A stretch of DNA of 64,000 bases from an uncultured Mycoplasmataceae bacterium (GTDB taxonomy: Bacteria > Bacillota_I > Bacilli_A > Mycoplasmatales > Mycoplasmoidaceae). Below the pieces are notes generated by a model. It was not told where the DNA came from and searched no databases. It saw only the letters and a program-made list of their open reading frames with translations. Position 1 is the stretch's first letter. Every line of letters begins with the position of its first letter. Below, piece by piece: positions 55,707 to 64,000 of this stretch. The DNA is taken from assembly GCA_949282725.1 (NCBI GenBank), contig CASDPP010000001.1:186001-250000 (forward strand), written 5' to 3'. The position numbers and the translations under genes were made by a program.

Positions 55707-56630
55707 TTATTTTTTCTGATTAATCTGTTTTTGATCTTCATAAACATATTTTTTAAATTCTTCAACTTCTTTATTAATTCGATCAATATCAATTTTTAAT
55801 TGTTCACGATCTGTATAAGAACGCAAAATATTGTTAAGTTGAGGATATAAGAATACTTTTAAAAGTAAAATATAATTTTTTGACACATAGTTATTATCAT
55901 ATTTTATTTTTTCATATGCTAATCTTATTCCTTTAAAAAATAAATGAATATGTTGATATGTGTATTTTGTTCTTGAACGTGAATTATATGTTAAACATGT
56001 ATAGTAATATGCTTTATCAGAAAAAATAATTTTTTTAGCTTTTGAATATGTAACAATTAAATAAAACATATCTTCTGCAAAAATATCTTTTTCGTAAAAT
56101 CAAATATCATTTTTAATTAAAAATTCTTTTCGATATGCTTTTGCTCAAACTGAACATTTATCCATTAAAGCATTGTTAAAATTATCAACATTAACTGGAA
56201 CACTAGTATTAAAGTTGTATTTTGATGGATTTAAAATGTCTCCGTGTTGATTTATGTTTTTTGATTCAAAAGAAAAAATATCTAAATCAGGATATTTTGT
56301 AAAAATATCTGATGTTACTTTAAATATATCACCAAAAATATAATCATCTGAATCAACATAAAAAATAATATCTCCTGTTGAATTTTTAACACCAACATTT
56401 CTTGCATTTCCTGGGCCTGTTGCTTTTGGAAGAGTATAAACAAAACAATTAGAATGTTGCTTTTTAATGTTATTAATTGCTTGTTTGGTAATTAAATTAG
56501 ATCCATCGTCTACTAGAATGCATTCAAAATTATCATATTTTTGTGAAAATATGGATTTAAAACATTTATTTAAAAACTCTTGTGGAGTATTATGTATTGG
56601 AATAACTACACTTATTTTTTTTCCACTCAT
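55707..56630 (-). CDS. Glycosyltransferase family 2
   Basis: 307 aa. The GT-A domain has SVVIPIHNTP at the start, VDDGS for UDP binding and FYVDSDDYI containing the DxD metal site. The helical C-terminal third and Lys-rich tail probably contact the membrane. I start at MSGKKISV (56630) because the Met 12 codons upstream adds a hydrophobic stretch within the promoter region. It lies 5 nt before leuS on the same strand and starts the surface-glycan region. Acceptor unknown. Confidence 0.88.
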
Positions 56631-56705
56631 ATTATATATATTATATATTTCAAAAAAAATAATCAAGATAATAAAAAAATATTTTTTTACTATATTCTTT
56701 GTGAT

Positions 56706-56957
56706 ATGGAAAAATTAGTTTTAAAAGAAAAGAAAAATTTATCTGGTGGATTTAGTTCTACAGTTTTATGAATCGCTGTTGCTGGTGTATGTATGATGGG
56801 TAATATGATTTTTAATGGCGTAAGTGGCTTAGCTGATTCACTTAATGGTAATGATAATAAATCAAAATCTAATAACAATTATTCTTATGGTAAAAAAACA
56901 TCATATGTTAGATTTTCGCCTTTCATTAGATCATCAGCTATTTCTATGAGATTTTAA
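56706..56957 (+). CDS. Small protein with double-glycine-like leader
   Basis: 83 aa, not recognised as a known family. A charged N-terminus (MEKLVLKEKK) ends in NLSGGFSS, which resembles the LSxxGG processing site of double-glycine leader peptides. A hydrophobic Gly/Ala/Met-rich segment follows (residues about 18-45, with a TGA Trp), then a polar Asn/Ser/Lys tail and a basic C-terminus. This pattern occurs in class II bacteriocin-like peptides and pheromones. No C39-peptidase ABC exporter is in the window. It could equally be a small single-pass membrane protein. Confidence 0.6.
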
Positions 56958-56980
56958 CAATAATATAAAGTTAAATATTT

Positions 56981-56986
56981 TATAAT
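56981..56986 (+). promoter_or_regulatory. -10 box of glf
   Basis: TATAAT ends 9 nt before the chosen glf ATG (56996), leaving a leader of only a few bases. Confidence 0.45.
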
Positions 56987-56995
56987 AATATATGA

Positions 56996-58126
56996 ATGAA
57001 AACTATTCATATATTTGGAGCAGGAATTAGTGGGTGCTGTTTAGCTAATTTATTTGCTAACTTAGGATATCAAGTTATCTTATATGAAAAAAACAATTTT
57101 GTTGGTGGTAATATTTATGACTATAAAGACAAAAATGGCATTTTAATTCATAAATATGGACCTCATATTTTTCATACAAGCAATAAAGATGTAATTAAAT
57201 TTGTTAAAAAATTTTCTAAATTTAACAATTATAAACATCGTGTTTTAATAAATATAAATGAGAAATTTGTTGATTTGCCTATTAACTTTAATAGCATAAA
57301 AAAGCTTTTTCCTGATAAATACAAACAAATTATAAATTCATTAAAAAAAGAATTTGAAGGAAAGCAGTTTGTTACTATAAATGAACTTTTAAATTCTCAA
57401 AATGAAAATTTAATAACATTTACAAAATACATATATCAAAACATTTATTCAAATTACACATCAAAGATGTGAGGTGTTGATATTTCAAAAATTAATATTA
57501 ACACACTAGGAAGAGTTAAAATCATATTATCAAATAAGAATAATTACTTTCCGAAAGATTCTTTTCAAGGATTACCTGAAAAAGGATATACAAATTTTGT
57601 AAAAAACATCATTAAACACAAAAATATTAAATTGATTTTAAACTCAAAAATTAATATAAAATTTAAAGATAATTATCTTTTTATTCAAAATAAAAAAATA
57701 ACAGATCCAGTTTTTTATTCTGGCTCAATCGATGAATTAGCAAATTACAAATTTGGAATGTTACCATATCGATCGTTAAAAATTAATTTTTTAAATATTA
57801 AAACAAAAAATTTTCAGCCGGCAAGTGTAGTTAATTATCCAAGTCATAAAACAATGACAAGAATTACAGAATATAAAAAAATGACGCTTCAAGAAGCTAA
57901 ATCAACAACTATTTCCAAAGAGTTTCCTGAACAATTTGTTTTAAATAAAAATTTGAGATTTTATCCGATAAGTAACAAAAGCAATCTTGCTCTATATAAT
58001 AAATACAAACAATATTTTAAAAAATACAAAAACTTATATTTTATTGGTAGACTAGGAAGATATGAGTACATCGATATGGATGATGCAATATCTCTAGCAT
58101 TAAAAACATTTAATGAATTTAAATAA
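56996..58126 (+). CDS. glf: UDP-galactopyranose mutase
   Basis: Glf is a flavoenzyme that turns UDP-galactopyranose into UDP-galactofuranose. It is 376 aa. The FAD-binding GAGISGCCLA loop and YEKNNFVGGNIYD are at the N-terminus, followed by the YGPHIFHT signature; the C-terminal RLGRYEYIDMDDAI block holds the second flavin site. Two ATGs four bases apart are possible; the in-frame one is 56996. The neighbouring glycosyltransferases imply that the product is used locally. Orthologues exist in M. genitalium. Confidence 0.95.
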
Positions 58127-58127
58127 T

Positions 58128-59033
58128 ATGAAAACATTTACTATTATCACACCTGTTTATAATTCACAATCATATATTGAAAAATGCCTTTTATCTGTTA
58201 TAAATCAAAAATATAATTTAAATTTAGTACAACACATTTTAATCAATGATGGATCAACTGATAAAAGTGAAGAAATTATTAAAAAATATCAAAATAAATA
58301 TCCACATATTAAATACTTTAAAAAACAAAATGGTAATTGAGGGTCAGTTATTAACTATGTATTAAATAATAAATTAATTAATAATCAATATGTTATCATT
58401 TGTGATTCAGATGATGTTATCAGAAAAAATTGTTTAAGAATAATTAATAAAAAAATTAAGGATAATGATTTGTTTATGTCTTCTTCATATTTATGAAACG
58501 GAAAATCAATTCATGTTCCTGTATTTCCATATTATTATTTATTTAGAACAAAAATTTTTCCTAATAAGAAAAAACAAAAGATCTTTACATCTATTTTAAT
58601 TCCTAATACACTTTGTTTTTCTCAATCACTATTTTATAATGCACAAAGTCTTCGTGAAAAAAATCCTCATCAAGATGCTATTCTTTTTGCAGATTTATTT
58701 ACAAAAGCAAAAAAAATTTCTTTTACTAAATCTATTTTATCTAAATATTATATTTTTAGATCAGGTAACACAATGACAAATATAACAAATGAAAAAACTA
58801 TTAAAGTAATTTATGAAAATTTACAATGATTTGCTAATCACGACTTACCAGAATATTGTTTTTATTATTTAATGGGAATGAAAAATTTAAAAAAATATAT
58901 GCTTAAAAATAATTTGAAATTATCTGTTTCACACAAACCATCATTAAAATGATTCCCATGATATGTAAGATTTATAGTGTTTATTTTTTGAAAGATAAAT
59001 ATTGTTAAAAAATATTTTATTATTACTAAATAA
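58128..59033 (+). CDS. Glycosyltransferase family 2
   Basis: 301 aa. FTIITPVYNSQSYI starts the GT-A fold; LINDGSTDKS binds the nucleotide sugar and ICDSDDVI holds the DxD-type metal site. The C-terminal region is basic and hydrophobic, ending FWKINIVKKYF, probably membrane-associated. It starts 1 nt after glf, so it is the best candidate galactofuranosyltransferase. Several TGA Trp codons. Confidence 0.88.
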
Positions 59034-59048
59034 TTTATAATTTACTTA

Positions 59049-60638
59049 ATGGGATATTTAGCAAGCTTTTCATTAAGTATATTCATCATTTTTAATTGTA
59101 TTTTTTTTGGATGTGTTCTAAAAAGATTTTTCTTCCAAAGAAATATGTATTTTTTATTTTTTACGTCTTTTTTATTTATAGCAGGAATTTTTTACGTATT
59201 TTCAATAATTTTGTTTGTTTTTTCTGCAAGCATTATTTTTTACATTTTTATTTTTCTATCTTTACAAATTATTTTGCTTTTATTGTATTTATATAATTGA
59301 AGATATATTCTTGAAAATAAATGAATTTTTAATAAAAAATCTACTTATTTTTTATTATTCTTTATAATTTCTTTGTTTGTTTGCTTCATATATACATATG
59401 CTTGTTATCCTAGATCACTATATTCAACTAGTGGTTATTATTCAACATACTGCATTATTCCTTTTATTAGTTATGTTAAAAATCAAAACTATAGTTGATA
59501 TGCGCCAATAGATTTCACTACAGAAATTTGAACAAATGATTTCAATATTTTATATGTTTTAGATGTAATAATAATTAATTTATTTAAATTAAAAACAGAG
59601 TCGTTTGATACATTTATAAAGCTTGGATGAATTTTTCCTTTTTCTTTTTTAATTTCTTCATTAACAACAAGTATATTTTTTAATTTTATTAATTCTAAAA
59701 AAAATTTATTATCTTATTTAGTGCTGTTTATTTGTTTTGATTATTTTTTAACATTGTTTTCATTTATGTATGGAGAAACAACATATGTTGATTCTACATG
59801 ATTATTAATGTTTATTACTTATTTTTTAATATTATGTTTTTTCTATCGTCCAATTAATGACTATGAAAAAACATTATTTTTAACAATGAATATTTTTACA
59901 ATATATTTTGTTGATCAATATTCTACATATGTTTGTGTTTGCTTGGCAATGTTTTTATTTCTATATTCAGTTTATCGAAACTTAAATGTCTTTTTTATAT
60001 TAATAAATGTTTTATTGATTATATTTTTTACAACATCTATTTCTGTTTCGCTATTAACTAATAGTCCGTTTGTTTTTATCATTATTGCTTTGGTTTTTTC
60101 TATTGCTTTATTTTCTTTTAGATCAATTAGAAAGAAAAACTTTTTCTTTATTAACAAAAAGTCTTACACATTTTTTCGAAACAATATATGATTTTTTGTT
60201 GTTTTGTTTTATATTTTTGTTTATTTGTATCTTTTTTACATTTTAACAAAAAATAACTTTTCGTTATTTTATAAATTTTACAATTTTGATTATCTTTTTA
60301 ATATAGATGTAACAAAGGCAAATAATAATATAATTGTTCAAACATTAAATTATTTGTTTTATTTAGTAATACTACTTATAGCTATTGCAAGTTGATGAAA
60401 AAAAACAAAATACAACGTTAAGGATAAATTATATGAGTACTTAGTATTTTTTATTTTCTTTACTTTTTTAAATCCGTTTACTCCTATGTTCGAAATGTTT
60501 GAAATTCAAACTTCACAAAATCACATATCATATTTTAATTACATATTAATTGCAATATGTTTAATGAAAATTATTAATAATAATTATATTAACACACGTT
60601 TTGATAAAATAATAAATCCATGTCTGATAAAAAAATAG
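59049..60638 (+). CDS. Large polytopic membrane protein of the glycan locus
   Basis: 529 aa with about 12-14 hydrophobic helices and one long polar loop between helices 4 and 5 (about residues 115-170, Tyr- and Ser-rich). The layout resembles GT-C glycosyltransferases or Wzy-type polymerases; an ACYPRSLYSTSGYYS loop and a later GETTYVDSTW loop are the polar landmarks. No definite catalytic motif can be assigned. It follows the GT2 gene by 15 nt and overlaps ligA by 19 nt. Function is inferred from context only: polymerising, transferring or exporting a galactofuranose-containing glycan. Confidence 0.7.
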
Positions 60639-62632
60639 TTTTAAATAAAATTAATGAATTAAAAAAACAATTAAAAGAGTGAGAATATCACTATTATGCT
60701 TTTGATAAACCGTTGGTTGATGATTATACATATGATAATGCATTAAAAGAATTAATTAAATTAGAAACTCAATATCCTGAATTTATTACAGATGATTCTC
60801 CTTCAAAAAGAGTCGGAGGGACTGTTAGTGAAAAATTTGAAAAAGTTTTACATAAATTCCCAATGTTATCTTTATCTAATGTTTTTAATGATAAAGAAGT
60901 TATAAAATTTGATAACAATATCAAAAGTAGTTTAAAACAAGGAGCTAATTATTCTTATTCATTAGAACCAAAAATTGATGGACTAAGTATTTCGTTAATA
61001 TATAGTAAAGGAAAGTTGGTAAGGGCCTTAACTAGAGGAGATGGAAAATTTGGTGAAGATATTACAAATAACGCAAAAACAATAAAATCTATTCCGCTAT
61101 CTATTAATGAATTATCTGATTATTTTGAAGTTAGAGGTGAAGTGTTTTTAACTTATAAGAATTTTAATAAAATAAATCAAGGGTTTAGTGATGAATCTGA
61201 TCAATTTTCTAATCCAAGAAACGTTGCGGCAGGATCTTTAAGAAATCTAGATTCTTCTTTAACTGCAAAAAGAAATCTTGATATGATTGCATACTACATT
61301 CCTTCTACTGAATATTTGAAAACACATAAAATTACAAAGCAATCTGAAGTTTTATCTCATTTAAAAAAAATTGGATTTCATGTTTCAAAACTTAATAAAG
61401 TATTTAATGATATTAAGGATGTTGTTAAGTATTTAAATGAAATGAACGATATTAAAGACTCTTTGGAATATCCAATAGACGGAATGGTTATAAAATTAAA
61501 CGAAATGCATTATTATGATTATTTAGGATATACATCTAAATTTCCTAAATGAGCTACTGCATATAAATTTCCTCCTGAAATAGCAAAAACAAAACTTCTT
61601 GATATTATTTCCACTGTAGGTAGAACAGGTAAAATTACATATGTAGCAAAATTACAACCAGTAAAACTTGGTGGGTCGGTGATTTCTTCTGCTACATTAC
61701 ACAATTATGATTACATTGATAAAAACGATATAAGAATTGGTGATGTTGTTGAAATTTATAAAGCCGGAGAAATTATCCCTAAAGTTTTAAGATCACTAAA
61801 AAATGAAAGAAAACAAGAACTTAAAAAATATGTTGCTTTAGATGCTTGTCCTTATTGTCATACTAAATTAGAAAAATTACGAGGAGAAGTTGACCAATAT
61901 TGTGTTAATACAAATTGTCCTGAAAAAATAGTTCAATCAATTGTTCACTTTTGTTCTAAGGATGCCATGAACATTGAAGAATTATCGTTAAAAACAATTA
62001 CAAAATTATATGAAAATAAATTAATAAACTCTATTCAAGATATATTTTTGTTAGAAACAAAAAAAGAAATTATTATTAATAGTAACTTACAAATTAAAGA
62101 AAAATCTTTTAATAAAATAATTTCAAATATAACAAACTCAAAGAAAAATTCTCTAGAACATTTAATTTTTGCCCTAGGTATTAGACATGTTGGCGAAAGA
62201 ACTTCATTATTATTAAGCCAAAAATTTAACACAATAGATCAATTAATGAGTTGTTCTAAAGAACAACTTGAAACATTAAACGATATTGGCTCTGTTGTTG
62301 CTAATTCTATATATGAATATTTTAAAAATGATGCAAATATTAAACTGATTAATGATTTAAAAGGTTTTGGGTTAAATATGACATATATCCCTATTTCAAA
62401 CAATGTCAACCAAGATAGTGAATACTATAAAAAGAATTTTTGTATTACTGGTTCTTTTGATATTCCGCGTCAATCAATAAAGAAATTATTAATGCAAAAA
62501 TTTAATGCTAATGTTACAAGCACAATAAATAATTCAACTGATTATCTTATTGTTGGTGAAAATTGTGGTTCTAAACTTGATAAAGCAAAACAATTAGGTA
62601 TTAAAATTATTCAGAAAAAAATTTGGGAATAA
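60620..62632 (+). CDS. ligA: NAD-dependent DNA ligase
   Basis: LigA seals nicks during replication and repair. It is 670 aa. The adenylation motif is LEPKIDGLS with Lys118; an N-terminal Ia domain has HYYAFD-type NMN-binding Tyr residues; the OB fold, a Cys4 zinc finger (CPYCH...CVNTNC), HhH motifs and a C-terminal BRCT domain follow. One TGA Trp lies at residue 21 and another near 310. The start overlaps the preceding membrane-protein gene by 19 nt. Confidence 0.97.
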
Positions 62633-62737
62633 TTTTTTTGTTTGTATTTTAGACATATTTTTAAAAAATATTATTTATATATAAATAATGAAAAATTTAT
62701 TATTTTTTTATATTTTTTTTGTTTATAAAATTGATAT

Positions 62738-63631
62738 ATGGAAAGATTTGAAACAACTATTTTAAATATAGAAACTGTTAATGATACAAATAATAATATG
62801 ATAAATAGCACACAAAAATTAATAAACATAAATCAAGATGCTATCTATCATTCAAAAAAACCAACATACAAAAAAGTAAAAGTTAGAAAGAACCCATTTG
62901 AAAATTATTTTCCAATTTTTTATAAAAAAGAATTAAAAATTTCTCTTTATACAATGATTGCTTGATCAATATTTTTATGTTTATCGATTTTTTTATTTTC
63001 GTTTGCAACATTTAAAATTATTTCAAATGAACATATTTCAAACTGACTAATTTGTTTAACTGTTCCTCTATTATTAATAGTTATTGGTTTATTCACTAGA
63101 TACTTTATAAGTTACTTAAATTTCAAAAATGAATCTAACACAATAAATTTCAAAGATGAAAAAACATTGTCTTTTAATATTAAGAAAAAATATTTAGCTT
63201 TAAAAACAGGACACATTAACATTAATTGATTTAGTACTTTATTCTACACTTTATTAGTTATTGCATTTATTGTTAATTGTGTATGTTGCTTTTTAATATC
63301 ACACTCATTAAAAAGTGTATTTGTCTTTAGTATAAATCAAAATTTTAATAATTTTACTATAGCAACATGAATTATGGGTGTATTATTAATAATAGGAGTA
63401 ATGACACAAATTACATTATTGGTATACGGATATTTAAGATTTTCAAGAATTGAAAACTTTTATAATTTTGAAATAATTTCTAAAGAAGAAATTAATAGTG
63501 TAAAGAAAAAAAATAATATTAGAAACTCAATCATCTATTTCTTAACAATCTTTTCAGTATTCTTTTTAATATTTGTTGTATATAAAACAGTTAAAAGAAA
63601 AAAGCAAACTAATATTACTATTAAAAATTAA
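62738..63631 (+). CDS. Four-helix membrane protein, mycoplasma-specific
   Basis: 297 aa. A soluble, Asn/Thr-rich N-terminal 70 residues lead to four helices (about 72-95, 102-122, 165-190, 210-232) and a fifth near the C-terminus, ending in a Lys-rich tail. It resembles the MSC_0882-type membrane proteins found only in mollicutes, but I am not certain. Four TGA Trp codons. It stands alone between ligA and the ferredoxin gene, with 105 nt of A/T-rich DNA upstream. Confidence 0.65.
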
Positions 63632-63661
63632 TGTTATAATTAATAATATAAATTATTAAAT

Positions 63662-63832
63662 ATGGCATCTAAAGTAAATAAATCTCTTTGTATAGGTTGT
63701 GGAGCATGCACAAGCGTTTGTCCGTTAGGAGCAATTACAATTGGTCCTGATGGTTTTGCTGTTATAGATGAATCAAAATGTAATGACTGTAAAACTTGTG
63801 TAGCTGTTTGCCCTTGTGGTGCTATTAAATAA
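63662..63832 (+). CDS. 2[4Fe-4S] ferredoxin
   Basis: A 56-residue clostridial-type ferredoxin. The first cluster motif is C10-C13-C16-C20-Pro, the second C40-C43-C46-C50-Pro, with an extra Cys52. The pseudo-two-fold repeat and GAI after each cluster are typical. It carries low-potential electrons to partners such as pyruvate:ferredoxin oxidoreductase or hydrogenase. None of these is in the window, and such electron carriers are unusual in reduced mollicute genomes. The stop overlaps that of the convergent ffh gene by 8 nt (TTAAATAA). Confidence 0.92.
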   Translation: MASKVNKSLCIGCGACTSVCPLGAITIGPDGFAVIDESKCNDCKTCVAVCPCGAIK

Positions 63833-64000
63833 AGTTTTTAAAAGGATTCATTCCAGATCGAATCTTCTTACCGATTTCATCCATTTTTTGTTTTGTTTTA
63901 TCATATTCATTTAAAAACTTATTAAGTTCGTCTGGTTTTCTACCTGATCCTTTAACAATTCTATTTCTTCTTGATTCAGAACGTCTTAATAGTTTTGGTT
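63825..64000 (-). CDS. ffh: Signal recognition particle protein Ffh (3' part)
   Basis: The last about 58 codons of Ffh. The M-domain signature [20 protein letters not shown] matches the SRxRIAxGSG helix that binds 4.5S RNA, and the end reads [11 protein letters not shown]. The NG GTPase domain lies beyond the right edge of the window. Confidence 0.88.
   Translation of the reverse strand, partial: PKLLRRSESRRNRIVKGSGRKPDELNKFLNEYDKTKQKMDEIGKKIRSGMNPFKNFI

Noticed and set aside
56467-56718. Plus-strand frame with hydrophobic translation opposite the glycosyltransferase
   Set aside because: It is antisense to conserved GT2 motifs, including VDDGS.
59096-59296. Phe-rich plus-strand frame overlapping the 529-residue membrane protein
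   Set aside because: It is a shadow in another frame of T-rich coding sequence, with no start signal.

Overview
The window is about 64 kb of very AT-rich chromosome from a wall-less bacterium (Mollicutes). TGA is read as tryptophan throughout: nearly every gene has in-frame TGA codons at conserved Trp positions, TGG is rare, and a tRNA with anticodon UCA of tRNA-Trp type is present. Gene content and order (rnr-smpB, parE-parC, ybeY-dgkA-era-recO, gatCAB, a fused nadD-yqeK, glf, MATE transporters, catabolic ornithine carbamoyltransferase) fit the pneumoniae-group/Malacoplasma side of the mycoplasmas. A host-associated vaginal/protist-linked Malacoplasma is a low-confidence guess, suggested by a BspA-like leucine-rich surface protein, a clostridial-type ferredoxin and a LacA/LacB pair.

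Layout. 0-2.3 kb: RNase R (5' end cut by the window), SmpB, acyl carrier protein, tRNA-Trp(UCA). 2.3-10.5 kb: folD, topoisomerase IV, YqeG phosphatase, NadD-YqeK fusion, MTA/SAH nucleosidase, TrmB. 10.5-14.8 kb: rpsD, tRNA-Ser, an acyltransferase-3 membrane enzyme, a large MATE exporter, five minus-strand tRNAs and a plus-strand tRNA-Gly. 14.8-23.2 kb: dnaJ with a CIRCE operator, grpE, a DJ-1/PfpI protein, a ribosome hibernation factor, a LacA/LacB isomerase pair on the opposite strand, then guaB-guaA and a YfcC-type transporter. 23.2-28 kb (minus strand): gap-pgk, endonuclease IV, a six-helix membrane protein, and rplU-prp-rpmA. 28-41 kb (plus): ychF, purA, tdk, valS, ybeY, dgkA, era, recO, an ECF-like membrane protein, gatCAB. 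41-51 kb: gpmI, a two-helix protein, argF/arcB, an alpha/beta hydrolase, fmt, lipoproteins, rpsT, an MFS transporter, tRNA-Thr, miaB. 51-56 kb (minus): a phase-variable-looking LRR surface protein, a DEAD-box helicase, leuS. 55.7-60.6 kb: a surface-glycan locus with two GT2 glycosyltransferases, UDP-galactopyranose mutase, a polytopic membrane protein and a small peptide with a double-glycine-like leader. 60.6-64 kb: ligA, a membrane protein, ferredoxin, and the 3' end of ffh.

How the parts fit. Translation and its quality control dominate. Energy genes are glycolytic (gap, pgk, gpmI) plus one step of arginine dihydrolysis. Nucleotide genes are salvage/interconversion types (guaBA, purA, tdk). 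The surface side (LRR protein, lipoproteins, galactofuranose locus, acyltransferase, MATE/MFS/YfcC carriers) is where lineage-specific biology sits.

Most notable observations: the acp stop codon lies inside the 5' end of tRNA-Trp, in an operon that also encodes SmpB and RNase R; a 17-nt homopolymer forms almost the whole spacer of the LRR-protein promoter; a heteromeric LacA/LacB pair stands alone; a double-glycine-like peptide sits in the glycan locus; dnaJ and the DJ-1 gene look leaderless; and tail-to-tail gene pairs overlap or abut repeatedly. No intergenic stretch exceeds about 180 bases. I saw no CRISPR array, insertion sequence, rRNA or prophage.
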